Source of the DNA: Paraburkholderia xenovorans LB400
Lineage (GTDB): Bacteria; Pseudomonadota; Gammaproteobacteria; Burkholderiales; Burkholderiaceae
Length of the DNA stretch: 64,000 nt
Direction: 5' to 3'
Assembly: GCF_000013645.1 (NCBI RefSeq)
Contig: NC_007953.1
Location: forward strand, 62,001 to 126,000
The translations under genes were made by a program, and so were the position numbers. Below, piece after piece: positions 9,489 to 18,249 of this stretch. How positions within the stretch are numbered: the first letter of the stretch is position 1; each line of letters opens with the position of its first letter. The notes under the pieces are model-generated. The model was not told the DNA's origin, ran no database searches, and saw only the letters and a list, made by a program, of their open reading frames with translations.

Positions 9489-10709
9489 TTATGGCTTGAT
9501 GAACAGCTTGCGCGGCGTGTTGCAGAACGTCTCGACGCCGTTTTCGGTGATCAGGATGCTTTCGGTGATTTCGAGGCCCCAGTCGTCGAGCCACAGGCCC
9601 GGCATGAAGTGGAACGTCATGCCGGGTTCGAGGACGGTTTTGTCGCCCGGGCGCAGGCTCATCGTGCGTTCGCCCCAATCCGGCGGATAGCTCGCGCCGA
9701 TCGGATAGCCGCAGCGGCTGTTTTTCTCGATGCCGTATTTATGCAGCATTGCAAAAAACGCGTTGGCGATGTCCTCGCACGTGTTGCCCGGCTTCGCCGC
9801 GGCCAGACCGGCCTCGATGCCTTCCACCACGGCACGCTCGCCGTCGATGAAATGCTTCGGCGGTTGGCCGAGGTACACGGTGCGCGACTGCGGGCAGTGA
9901 TAACGCTTGAAGCAGCCGGCGATTTCGAAGAACGTGCCGGCGTCTTTTGCAAACGGCGTGTCGTCCCACGTCAGATGCGGCGCGGCGGCATCGGCGCCGG
10001 TCGGCAACAGCGGCACGATCGCCGGGTAATCGCCGCCGTAACCGTCCACGCCGCTAATGCCGGTCGCGTAAATCCCGGCGACCAGATCGTTCTTGCGCAT
10101 GCCGGGCTCGATCCGCTCGACGATATGCGCATGCATCCGTTCGACGATACGTGCGGCCACGCGCATATATTCGATCTCGCGCGGCGATTTGACGGCGCGC
10201 TGCCAGTTCACGAGCGCCGTGGCGTCGTGCCATTTCGCGTTGGGCAATTGAGCGACGAGCGAGCGATAGGCCGCGGCGCTGAAATAGTAGTTATCCATTT
10301 CGACGCCGATGCTCAAGCTGCCCCAACCGCGCGCCTCGATCACTTCGCGGGCAAGATAGTCCATCGGGTGACGCACGGCGGACTGCACGTAATGATCCGG
10401 ATAGCCGACGATGTGATCGTGCTGCATGAACACCGTGCGCTTCGCGCCGTTGGCGTCCTGGCCCCGGCCGAACCACACCGGTTCGCCGTCGAGCGCGAGC
10501 AGTACGCACTGGTGCACGTAGAACGACCAGCCGTCGTAACCGGTGAGCCACCCCATGTTGGACGGATCGGACACGATCAGCAGTTCGATTCCTGCAGCCT
10601 GCATCGCCTTGCGCGTTTTGGCGATACGCGCGGCGTATTCGGCGCGTTCGAACGGCAGGCGTAACGTCGGCGCCGCGGTGCGCGGCTCCACTTGCGTTGT
10701 ATCTGACAT
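9489..10709 (-). CDS. doeA: Ectoine hydrolase DoeA (EutD)
   Basis: A 406-residue protein of the M24 creatinase/prolidase/aminopeptidase P fold, with an N-terminal creatinase-like domain (about residues 20-150) and a C-terminal pita-bread domain. DoeA opens the ectoine ring to N-acetyl-diaminobutyrate. The stretches around FEIAGCFKRYHCPQSR and EITESILIT are in the expected active-site regions. MSDTTQ at 10709, after a purine-rich GAGAGGGGAAG, is preferred over an upstream in-frame Met at 10757. Divergent from ehuA and first in its own two-gene operon. Confidence 0.9.
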   Translation of the reverse strand: MSDTTQVEPRTAAPTLRLPFERAEYAARIAKTRKAMQAAGIELLIVSDPSNMGWLTGYDGWSFYVHQCVLLALDGEPVWFGRGQDANGAKRTVFMQHDHIVGYPDHYVQSAVRHPMDYLAREVIEARGWGSLSIGVEMDNYYFSAAAYRSLVAQLPNAKWHDATALVNWQRAVKSPREIEYMRVAARIVERMHAHIVERIEPGMRKNDLVAGIYATGISGVDGYGGDYPAIVPLLPTGADAAAPHLTWDDTPFAKDAGTFFEIAGCFKRYHCPQSRTVYLGQPPKHFIDGERAVVEGIEAGLAAAKPGNTCEDIANAFFAMLHKYGIEKNSRCGYPIGASYPPDWGERTMSLRPGDKTVLEPGMTFHFMPGLWLDDWGLEITESILITENGVETFCNTPRKLFIKP

Positions 10710-10793
10710 CTTCCCCTCTCTCTGAGCGTGACGTCGTTGCGGAAAGTGGCGCCTCATGTACGCGATGGGGCGCCTGTGGGCGTTTCTGGCCGC

Positions 10794-10837
10794 AGTCTAA
10801 TGCGGCGAAAAAGCGGCTTTTAATGTGCTAGTTCAAT
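10794..10837 (-). promoter_or_regulatory. doeA promoter with CTAG-centred operator
   Basis: On the minus strand the operator reads ATTGAACTAGCACATT (10822-10837), followed after about 25 bp by CATTAGACTG, the same ten bases found before eutB. The -10 hexamer TAGACT occupies 10794-10799. The operator centre is 30.5 bp from the -10 box, matching the other two promoters to within one base. The predicted leader to the doeA start is about 80 bases. Confidence 0.6.
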
Positions 10838-11004
10838 CTTCGTTGCGGACCTGAAGCGGGGACGGGAAGCCGCGTGACCGTACGTGGCTGCAGCTCGCGT
10901 CACGGCTGCGCGGATAGGTGTTGACCCTGGTCCACAGGCTGGCCTGGTGCGGAAAGGCACCATAGTGCGGCATCGCGCGGCCCGGCTTTGGGCAGGAAAG
11001 AAGA

Positions 11005-11047
11005 ATTGTTCTAGAGCAATCGGATCGCAAATATGGCTTTGTATCCT
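11005..11047 (+). promoter_or_regulatory. ehu operon promoter with CTAG-centred operator
   Basis: ATTGTTCTAGAGCAAT (11005-11020) is the most symmetric of the three operators, with one mismatched base pair in the dyad. A -10 like TATCCT lies at 11042-11047, again 29.5 bp from the operator centre. The rest of the 418-bp gap between doeA and ehuA shows no gene. Confidence 0.6.
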
Positions 11048-11127
11048 GATTTGCATAAGTGCCCGGCCGATACGGCCACACCGCATTCAATCAAGCCCCA
11101 AGTATGGCGAACGGGATCCGAATCGAG

Positions 11128-12030
11128 ATGAAAACCGCGCGAGTCACCGACATGCTGAGCGTTTCAGATATCGCCCCGGCGACCCTGCCGCCGGAGCCGC
11201 CAGCGGCGTCGGGTACTACTGCCGGGCCACGCGCCGAGGCCCCGATGATTAAACCGTTGATCAGGATCGACCGCATCACGAAGCGCTACGGCCCGTTGAC
11301 CGTGCTCGACGAACTCTCGCTCGACGTCATGCCGGGCGAGAAGCTCGCGCTGATCGGTCCCTCGGGGTCGGGCAAGACCACCATCCTGCGCATTCTGATG
11401 ACGCTCGAATCGATCGATGGCGGTCATGTCGAAATAGATGGCGAGCAGCTGTTTCACATGCAGCAGGGCGGCCGCACGGTGCCCGCCAACGAGCGGCATC
11501 TGCAGATGATGCGTGGAAAGGTCGGCATGGTGTTCCAGCACTTCAACCTGTTTCCGCACAAGAGCGTGCTCGACAACGTCACGCTCGCGCCGATCCTGAC
11601 CAAAGGCGAGAGCCGCGAAACGGCGGAAAAGCGCGCGCTGGAGCTACTCGACATGGTCGGCATGGCCGACAAGGCGAAGAGCCGGCCGGCGCAACTGTCC
11701 GGCGGGCAGAAACAGCGTGTCGCGATTGCCCGCGCGCTGGCTCTCGCACCCCGGATCATGCTTTTCGACGAAGTGACGTCGGCGCTCGACCCGGAGCTCG
11801 TCGAAGAAGTGCTGAACGTGATGCACCGGCTTGCCAGGGAAACCGATATGACGATGCTGCTCGTCACGCATGAAATGGGCTTCGCCCACGATTTCGCCGA
11901 CCGCGTGCTGTTTTTCGACCGCGGCAGGATCGTGGAGGAAGGCAAGCCCGAAGACATCTTTAGCCATCCCGAGCATGAGCGCACCCAGGCGTTCCTGCGC
12001 AAGATCATCGCCGCAGGTCACCGGCTTTGA
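11128..12030 (+). CDS. ehuA: Ectoine/hydroxyectoine ABC transporter ATPase EhuA
   Basis: An ABC ATPase of the polar amino-acid class. Walker A is GPSGSGKTT, the signature LSGGQKQRVAIARAL, Walker B IMLFDEVTSALDP, and the switch His sits in LLVTHEMGFA. It energises uptake of ectoines with EhuB, EhuC and EhuD. The start is uncertain: ATGs at 11104, 11128, 11152 and 11245 share the frame. Only 11245 has a fair Shine-Dalgarno site (GAGG) and gives the usual length of about 260 residues, but GC-ending codons upstream argue that some extension, rich in Pro and Ala, is translated. Confidence 0.88.
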   Translation: MKTARVTDMLSVSDIAPATLPPEPPAASGTTAGPRAEAPMIKPLIRIDRITKRYGPLTVLDELSLDVMPGEKLALIGPSGSGKTTILRILMTLESIDGGHVEIDGEQLFHMQQGGRTVPANERHLQMMRGKVGMVFQHFNLFPHKSVLDNVTLAPILTKGESRETAEKRALELLDMVGMADKAKSRPAQLSGGQKQRVAIARALALAPRIMLFDEVTSALDPELVEEVLNVMHRLARETDMTMLLVTHEMGFAHDFADRVLFFDRGRIVEEGKPEDIFSHPEHERTQAFLRKIIAAGHRL

Positions 12031-12086
12031 ACCCTCCACGCCACCCATGCCGTTGCACATCACCACGCTTTAGGAGCCAGAAAATC

Positions 12087-12929
12087 ATGAAATTGAAGGG
12101 GATTCTGATCACGGGGACGCTGTCGCTGCTGAGCTTGACCAGCCTTGCGGCCGTCGCGCAGGACAAGCTGGCCCAGCTCAGGGAGCAGGGCTTCGCGCGC
12201 ATCGCGATTGCCAACGAACCGCCGTTCACGGCGGTCGGCGCCGACGGCAAGGTGACAGGCGCCGCGCCCGACGTCGCGCGGGCGGTCTTCAGGAAGCTCG
12301 GCGTCAACGATATCGTGGCGTCGATCTCCGAATATGGCGCGATGATTCCCGGCCTCGCGGTGGGACGGCATGACGCGATCGCCGCGGGCCTCTTCATGAC
12401 GCCGCAGCGCTGCGCCGCCGTTGCCTATTCCCAGCCGGTGCTGTGCGCGGTGGAGGCCTTTGCCGTCAAGAAGGGCAATACCCGAAGCATCAAGACTTAC
12501 GAGGAAATCGCGAAAGATCCCAAGGCCGTGATCGGCGTGGAAGGCGGCACCACCGAACAGAAACTCGCGACCGCCGCGCAGATTCCGGCCGAGCGGGTCG
12601 TGATCGTGCCGGACGGCCAGAGTGGCTTGAAAATGCTGCAGGACGGCCGCATCGACGCGTTTGCGCTGCCCCTGCTGTCGATCAGCGATCTGCTCGCGAA
12701 AGCGAAGGACGCCAATCTGGAATCGATCGCGCCGGTGCAGGGCACGCCCGTGCAATGCGACGGCGTTGCGTTCCGCAAGCAGGACACCGCGCTGCGCGAT
12801 GCGTTCGACGTCGAGCTGAAGAAGATGAAGGAGTCGGGCGAGTTCGCGAAGATCGTCGAGCCGTACGGATTCTCGGCGAAGGCGGCGATATCCACGAGTC
12901 GCGACAAGCTGTGCGCCGCGACGAACTGA
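12087..12929 (+). CDS. ehuB: Ectoine/hydroxyectoine-binding protein EhuB
   Basis: A 280-residue periplasmic solute-binding protein of the polar amino-acid type (SBP_bac_3), with a clear Sec signal peptide (MKLKG, hydrophobic stretch, AAVAQ near residue 23). EhuB homologues bind ectoine and hydroxyectoine with high affinity. It follows ehuA by 56 bp and has AGGAG upstream of the ATG at 12087. The name rests on the position between ehuA and ehuCD inside the ectoine locus. Confidence 0.9.
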   Translation: MKLKGILITGTLSLLSLTSLAAVAQDKLAQLREQGFARIAIANEPPFTAVGADGKVTGAAPDVARAVFRKLGVNDIVASISEYGAMIPGLAVGRHDAIAAGLFMTPQRCAAVAYSQPVLCAVEAFAVKKGNTRSIKTYEEIAKDPKAVIGVEGGTTEQKLATAAQIPAERVVIVPDGQSGLKMLQDGRIDAFALPLLSISDLLAKAKDANLESIAPVQGTPVQCDGVAFRKQDTALRDAFDVELKKMKESGEFAKIVEPYGFSAKAAISTSRDKLCAATN

Positions 12930-13003
12930 ATTCAGGCGAGGCTGTTTGACGCGTTGTGCGGTAGCACGTCAAGCAGCCGGCCAGCAGCCCACGAGGTGCG
13001 TCT

Positions 13004-13663
13004 ATGAACGACTGGTCCGGTTATCTGCTGCTGATTCTGAAGGGCGCGCAGACAACCGTCGAACTCACGGTGATGGGAGCGGCGCTTGCGCTCGTGATGG
13101 CGTTCGTGGCCGGGCTCGGACGGTTGTCCCGGTTCACCGCCGTGCGCGCGCTAGCCACGTCGTATATCGAGTTCTTTCGCGGCACCTCGGTATTCGTCCA
13201 GTTGTTCTGGGCGTATTTCGTCTTGCCGATGGTCGGGCTTACGCTCACGCCGTTGCAGGCCGGTGTGCTCGCACTCGGCCTGAACGTCGGCGCGTACGGC
13301 GCGGAGGTGGTGCGCGGCGCGGTCGTCGCGGTCGGCCAGGAGCAAAGGAGCGCATGCGTCGCGTTGAATCTGTCCAGTTATCAGCGCATGCGCCACGTGA
13401 TCCTGCCGCAAGCGTTGCCGCTGATGCTGCCGACCTTCGGCAACAACGCGATCGAGCTGCTCAAGGGAACCGCCGTCGTGTCGCTGATCTCGCTGGGGGA
13501 CATGACGTTCCAGGCGCAGGTCGTACGTTCGCAAACCGGCAATACGTTGATACCGTTCGCGACGATTCTCGCGCTGTACTTCGCGATGGCTTGCCTGATC
13601 GCGCTCGGCGTGCGCAAGCTCGAGCGCCGGATGAGCTTCGGTCTCGACAGGATGAGGAGATAA
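13004..13663 (+). CDS. ehuC: Ectoine/hydroxyectoine ABC permease EhuC
   Basis: A 219-residue inner-membrane permease of the HisMQ/GlnP type with about five membrane segments. The EAA loop lies around residues 125-145 (NLSSYQRMRHVILPQALP), the contact site for the ATPase. It starts 74 bp after ehuB and ends 4 bp before ehuD; the two permeases have the same length and should form a heterodimer. Confidence 0.9.
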   Translation: MNDWSGYLLLILKGAQTTVELTVMGAALALVMAFVAGLGRLSRFTAVRALATSYIEFFRGTSVFVQLFWAYFVLPMVGLTLTPLQAGVLALGLNVGAYGAEVVRGAVVAVGQEQRSACVALNLSSYQRMRHVILPQALPLMLPTFGNNAIELLKGTAVVSLISLGDMTFQAQVVRSQTGNTLIPFATILALYFAMACLIALGVRKLERRMSFGLDRMRR

Positions 13664-13667
13664 CCGC

Positions 13668-14327
13668 ATGGAATGGGACTGGAGCTTCGCGCGCGAGATT
13701 CTGCCGATCTTGCTGCAAGGCCTGAAGATCACCGTGCTTGCAACCTTGCTCGGTGCAATCGTGGCGGCCGTGGTCGGCATGGTGTTCGCGATTTTGCGCC
13801 TGTCGCCGAATCGCGCGGTGGCGAGCATCACGACGGCGGTGGTGAGCGTCATTCGGGGTACGCCGTTGCTCGTGCAACTGTATCTGGTGTTCTACGTGCT
13901 GCCTGACATCGGCGTGCGCATGCCCGCGCTGGCGGCTGGCGTGCTCGCGCTCGGCGTGCACTACGCGACCTATGCGGCGGAAGTCTACCGGGCCGGTATC
14001 GAAAACGTGCCGCGCGGGCAATGGGAAGCCGCCAAGGCGTGCAACCTGAGCCCGGCGCAGAGCTGGCAGCACGTCATCCTGCCCGAAGCGGTTCCGCCGA
14101 TGCTGCCCGCGCTCGCGAACTATCTGATTTCGATGTTCAAGGAGACGCCGCTATTGTCCGCGATCACCGTGCTCGAACTGATGAACGAGGCAAAAATCGT
14201 TGCGAACACGGATTACCGCTACCTCGAACCCATGACGCTGGTCGGCGTGCTGTTTCTGTGTATCAGTCTGATCGCGGTGTTCGGCGTGAGACTGCTGGAA
14301 AGACGTTTTCCTCCTCTCGGACATTGA
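13668..14327 (+). CDS. ehuD: Ectoine/hydroxyectoine ABC permease EhuD
   Basis: The second 219-residue HisMQ-type permease. The EAA loop reads NLSPAQSWQHVILPEAVP near residue 125. It pairs with EhuC in the membrane for EhuB-delivered ectoines. It starts 4 bp after ehuC and ends 3 bp before eutA, so translation of ehuC, ehuD and eutA is probably coupled. Confidence 0.9.
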   Translation: MEWDWSFAREILPILLQGLKITVLATLLGAIVAAVVGMVFAILRLSPNRAVASITTAVVSVIRGTPLLVQLYLVFYVLPDIGVRMPALAAGVLALGVHYATYAAEVYRAGIENVPRGQWEAAKACNLSPAQSWQHVILPEAVPPMLPALANYLISMFKETPLLSAITVLELMNEAKIVANTDYRYLEPMTLVGVLFLCISLIAVFGVRLLERRFPPLGH

Positions 14328-14330
14328 GCG

Positions 14331-15110
14331 ATGCCGACCACCATCCAGCCGTCAGCCCGGCCGCCGCATCTTGACGAACGCGCGTTCGACAAGCGCATCG
14401 GCCTCGTGATCCTCGCAACCGATCACACCACCGAACCGGACTTCGCGGCGCTCGTAGCGGGTGAGCGTATCGGCATTTACGTGAATCGCGTGCCGTATGC
14501 GAACCCGGTGACGCCGGACAATCTGCGCGCGATGCAGCCTTCGCTGACGGCCGGCGCCGCGCTGATCCTGCCAGGCGAAACGCTCGACGTGGTGATGTAT
14601 TCCTGCACGTCGGCGTCCGTCATGATCGGCGACGCCGAAATCGAGCAGGCCATTCATGCGGCCAAACCGCAGGCGCGAGTCGTCACGCCGACGGCCGCCG
14701 CAGCGGCCGCGCTGAACGCGCTCGGCGCGCGGCGCATCAGCGTGCTCACGCCATACACCGTCGAAACCAGCCAGCCGATGGCGGAGTACTTTGCCGCGCA
14801 AGGTTTCATCATCGACCGGTTCACGTGCATCGGCCTGACCGACGATCGCGAGATGGCGCGCATCTCGCACGACGATATCGTCGCGTTCGCGCGCGCCGCG
14901 ATGGCGGAGGAGTCCGACGCGCTCTTTATTTCGTGCACGGCGGTGCGAGCGGCCGCGGTCGTCGCGCGAATCGAGGCGTCGATCGGCAAGGCCGTGGTCA
15001 GCAGCAACCTTGCGACCGCATGGATGTGCTTGCGTCTTTGCGGCGAGAGCGACGCCAGGCCCGCACTGGGACGACTGATGACGCTTGCGTTGCCGCCGGC
15101 TGTATGCTGA
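14331..15110 (+). CDS. eutA: EutA, Asp/Glu racemase-like hydroxyectoine protein
   Basis: A 259-residue member of the maleate isomerase/arylmalonate decarboxylase/Asp-Glu racemase superfamily. Two cysteine motifs, YSCTSASVMIG (about residue 86) and FISCTAVRAA (about residue 202), fit the paired active-site cysteines of this fold. EutA is required with EutB and EutC for hydroxyectoine in studied clusters, possibly by inverting a stereocentre; that step is not firmly proven. It sits at the end of the transporter operon, away from eutBC, so the hydroxyectoine genes are split between two transcripts. Confidence 0.87.
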   Translation: MPTTIQPSARPPHLDERAFDKRIGLVILATDHTTEPDFAALVAGERIGIYVNRVPYANPVTPDNLRAMQPSLTAGAALILPGETLDVVMYSCTSASVMIGDAEIEQAIHAAKPQARVVTPTAAAAAALNALGARRISVLTPYTVETSQPMAEYFAAQGFIIDRFTCIGLTDDREMARISHDDIVAFARAAMAEESDALFISCTAVRAAAVVARIEASIGKAVVSSNLATAWMCLRLCGESDARPALGRLMTLALPPAVC

Positions 15111-15190
15111 GCTGCTACGAGCGGCTTACCGGTAATGATTAAATCGATGCGGCTCCGGATAGAGCGCATCGCCCGAATTCAGGAGGAACA

Positions 15191-16528
15191 ATGGACTACG
15201 CACAGTCATGGGACGCGGAGGCGATGCAGCGCCAGTCACCGAGCCTGTTGCGGCGCGCGATTGCCGCATCGGCATTGGGCAATGCCACGGAGTGGTTCGA
15301 CTATGGAATCTATGCATACGGTCTGACCTATATATCGGCTGCGCTTTTTCCGGGCAGCACGGCGCAGGCCACGCTTTTCGCCTTGGCTACCTTTGCCATT
15401 TCGTTTCTGGTTCGTCCGCTTGGCGGATTGTTCTGGGGGCCGCTCGGTGACCGCCTGGGTCGCAAGCACGTGCTGGCGCTGACGATCATCCTGATGTCGG
15501 TGGCAACGCTGCTGGTCGGACTCGTGCCGAGCTACGCGCGCATCGGGTGGTGGGCGCCTGCGCTGTTGATCGTCTTGCGGATGATTCAGGGTTTTTCGAC
15601 CGGCGGAGAGTATGGCGGCGCGGCGACCTTCATGGCCGAATACGCACCTGACAAGAAGCGCGGCTTCTGTGGCAGCTTTCTTGAATTCGCGACCCTCGCG
15701 GGGTTTTCGCTCGGTGCGTTTCTGATGCTCGGCTGCTCGGTGGTGCTGGGCAACGCCAGCATGCACGCATGGGGATGGCGTCTGCCGTTTCTGATTGCCG
15801 CGCCGCTCGGCCTGATCGGCTTCTATTTGCGTTCGAAACTGGAGGACACGCCTGTCTTTATCGAACTGGAACAATCGAGCCATAAGGAACAGCAGGGCCG
15901 CGTGTCGCTAAAAGCCTTGCTGACCGGATACTGGAAACCGCTGCTGCTGCTGGGCGGGCTGGTGGTGGCGTTAAACGTCGTCAATTACGTGCTGCTGGCT
16001 TACATGCCTACTTTCATGCAGAAGCAACTGGGCATGAGCGACAACATGTCGTTGCTGGTCCCGCTGATCGGCATGTTGACGATGATGGTGTTTCTGCCTT
16101 TCGCCGGGACGTTCTCGGACCGGATCGGCCGCAAGAATGTCTGGTGGTTCTCACTGATTGGCCTCTTTGTTGCGGCCATTCCGATGTTCGTTCTGATGAA
16201 GCATGGCATGGCCGGCGCGCTGATCGGCTTTTCCGTGCTGGGCTTGCTGTACGTGCCGCAGCTTGCAAGCATCTCGGCGATGTTCCCGGCGATGTTTCCC
16301 ACCCAGGTGCGTTATGCCGGGATGGCGATTGCCTACAACGTTTCCACGTCGATCTTCGGCGGTACGGCCCCGATGGTGAATGAGTGGTTCATTGCCCGCA
16401 CGGGTAATGCACTGGTGCCGGCATACTACATGATGGGTGCGTGTGTGATCGGCGCGCTGGCGCTGATCTTCGTCACCGAGACATCGGGCTGCTCGTTGCG
16501 CGGGCGGGAGATACCTGGGAAGAAGTAG
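15191..16528 (+). CDS. ProP-like MHS-family transporter
   Basis: A 445-residue, 12-helix major facilitator of the metabolite:H+ symporter family. It matches Escherichia coli ProP over its length: SLGNATEWFDYGIY at the start, the loop motif GDRLGRKHVL, QGFSTGGEYGGA, and a tail ETSGCSLRG. ProP carries proline, betaine and ectoine. This protein stops shortly after the last helix and lacks the C-terminal coiled coil that E. coli ProP uses in osmosensing. AGGAGG precedes the ATG. It lies 80 bp after eutA on the same strand, so ectoine import is a reasonable guess. Confidence 0.85.
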   Translation: MDYAQSWDAEAMQRQSPSLLRRAIAASALGNATEWFDYGIYAYGLTYISAALFPGSTAQATLFALATFAISFLVRPLGGLFWGPLGDRLGRKHVLALTIILMSVATLLVGLVPSYARIGWWAPALLIVLRMIQGFSTGGEYGGAATFMAEYAPDKKRGFCGSFLEFATLAGFSLGAFLMLGCSVVLGNASMHAWGWRLPFLIAAPLGLIGFYLRSKLEDTPVFIELEQSSHKEQQGRVSLKALLTGYWKPLLLLGGLVVALNVVNYVLLAYMPTFMQKQLGMSDNMSLLVPLIGMLTMMVFLPFAGTFSDRIGRKNVWWFSLIGLFVAAIPMFVLMKHGMAGALIGFSVLGLLYVPQLASISAMFPAMFPTQVRYAGMAIAYNVSTSIFGGTAPMVNEWFIARTGNALVPAYYMMGACVIGALALIFVTETSGCSLRGREIPGKK

Positions 16529-16900
16529 GATGCCTCCGCGCAGTGGCGGTCGGGGATCTGTCCGGCAATCCGCCGGCAGTGCAGAGACGCGATCGAGTAA
16601 GGGCTGTGCCGGAGGTGGCTTCGGCCTGCAGCTGGGCGACGAAGCGCTCATTTGCAAGGAGCAGGGCTCTCCCGTGCAATCGCGTGAGGGTTGCTGATCG
16701 GGAAAGCCGGAGGTCTATCAGCGGCGTCCACGGAAATTGCGCTTCGTACCGCGTCTGGTCAATACACCCGATACAGCAACGAGCCGTTCGACATCGCCTC
16801 CTGAATCGTCGACAATCCGTTACAAGCGTCGGTGGCATGGACGAACGATGAGCGGACCCATCTTCGAGCGCCGGCTGTTTTTAACGTTCCAAGAACCGCC
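16529..16900. other. 372-bp gap without a supported gene
   Basis: Open frames on both strands here are Arg/Ser-rich, have no recognisable motif and overlap one another. No terminator or repeat was recognised. Confidence 0.5.
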
Positions 16901-17629
16901 ATGATGGGATACGTACTCGTTCTGCTCGTCGGAGTTGCGGCCGGCATGTTAAGCGGAATCGTCGGCACCGGATCGTCGATGATGCTCATGCCGGTTCTCG
17001 TGCTGTTCTTCGGACCGCAGCAAGCCGTGCCAATCATGGCGATCGGCGCGGTCATGGGTAATCTCGGCAAGGTGTTCGCCTGGTGGCGCGAGATCGATTG
17101 GAAAGCCTGCGGTGCTTATTGTGCGACCGCGATGCCGGGAGCCGCGTTGGGCGTTCACACCCTGCTGGCGCTTCCCGCGCATTTCGTTGATATCGCGCTC
17201 GGCGTATTCTTCGTTGCCATGATCCCGACGCGCCGCTGGCTAGCGCGCCGCGCGGTCAGATTCAACCTGTGGCATCTCGCATTGATAGGCGCTCCGGTGG
17301 GATTCCTCACGGCGATCGTCGTCTCCACGGGGCCGATCACGGTGCCGGTCTTTACGTCGTATGGCCTTGAGCGAGGCGCGTTTCTGGCAACCGAAGCGGC
17401 TGGATCGCTGGCGGTTTACGCAACCAAGATAGCAGCGTTCAAAGAACTCGGAGCGCTTCCGGCCAATGTCGTTGTCAAAGGTTTAACGGCAGGCGCCGCG
17501 TTGATGACCGGATCTTTCTTCGCCAGATCTGTCGTGATCCGGATGAAACCGTCCACGTTCAGACTGCTGGTCGACGGACTGATGCTGTCGTCTGGCGTTT
17601 CGTTGTTATGGGCGGCGACCGGGCAGTAG
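16901..17629 (+). CDS. TauE/SafE-family membrane protein
   Basis: About 242 residues with roughly seven to eight membrane segments and the family-type N-terminal pattern GMLSGIVGTGSSMM followed by a related repeat in the second half (GAPVGFLTAIVVSTGPI). The family includes putative sulfite/sulfoacetate exporters, but most members have no proven substrate. Paired ATGs at 16901 and 16904 fit the first helix; an in-frame GTG at 16832 would add 23 uncharged-poor residues without a clear ribosome site. It stands alone between the ectoine block and the remnant downstream. Confidence 0.75.
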   Translation: MMGYVLVLLVGVAAGMLSGIVGTGSSMMLMPVLVLFFGPQQAVPIMAIGAVMGNLGKVFAWWREIDWKACGAYCATAMPGAALGVHTLLALPAHFVDIALGVFFVAMIPTRRWLARRAVRFNLWHLALIGAPVGFLTAIVVSTGPITVPVFTSYGLERGAFLATEAAGSLAVYATKIAAFKELGALPANVVVKGLTAGAALMTGSFFARSVVIRMKPSTFRLLVDGLMLSSGVSLLWAATGQ

Positions 17630-17786
17630 TTCGATCCGGGTACGCAACGCGTCAGGCGAGAGCGGCCGGCAGGAGCCGGTTTATTGAACGTAACGAATGG
17701 CCGTGACCTGGCGTGGAGCTTCCCGATAGCGGGATCTGCTGCGGAGCGCCCGGCCACGTGGGCCGTATTCCCAATTATTCGCCAAC

Positions 17787-18197
17787 GTGATTCTCCGGCG
17801 TCTCGATGGCCAGATATCGCCCCGGTGTCGTGCCCAGGGAGTCCGGCCGCCCACGCTGCCCGTTGTTCCAGGCGGCGGTTATCCGACGCTGGCTGATGGT
17901 GAGCCGCTCCGTTTTGTTCAGAGCGGTGCGACCAGCGGTGCCGATCTCCCGCTGCCGGCCGCCGTGCTGCGCTCGGCGCCGGTCTGCCTGCTGGGCAGCG
18001 GTATTGGCAGTATCCCTTTACCGCCCGTCCGGCATGCGATGCAACAGGTGTTCAATGCGAGCGTGCGGGCAGGGCTGCGGATCGCAACAGAGGCGGTTGC
18101 GCTCGCGGACGTGGGCACGCATTGGGAACGCGTCGGTAGCCACCGTCGCACGGTTTTCGTTCCGGGTCCGCGGGGCGATGGATGCGTGCGCAATTAG
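17787..18197 (+). pseudogene. C-terminal remnant of an MDR dehydrogenase
   Basis: The frame ends with a stretch typical of the C-terminus of zinc-type quinone oxidoreductases: a glycine strand VQSGATSGADLPLPAAVLRS, then LLGSGIGSIPLP, a helix and a closing RRTVFVPG. The catalytic GroES domain and the first half of the Rossmann domain are missing, and the first 35 codons are not MDR-like. No transposase lies nearby. It is best read as a decayed or deleted gene whose last 100 codons remain in frame. Confidence 0.6.
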
Positions 18198-18249
18198 CCG
18201 CGCCCCGGCGATCGCTGTCTGACAGTCCTACCCACGCGCGCGCGTCGAT

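Noticed and set aside
8122..10664. Long plus-strand open frames opposite the MDR and doeA genes
   Set aside because: Composition is that of an antisense frame and the minus-strand genes have clear motifs and ribosome sites.
16529..16900. Short frames between the ProP-like and TauE-like genes, including a minus-strand frame ending GSLLYRVY
   Set aside because: No family resemblance that I could defend, and no ribosome site in support of any one frame.
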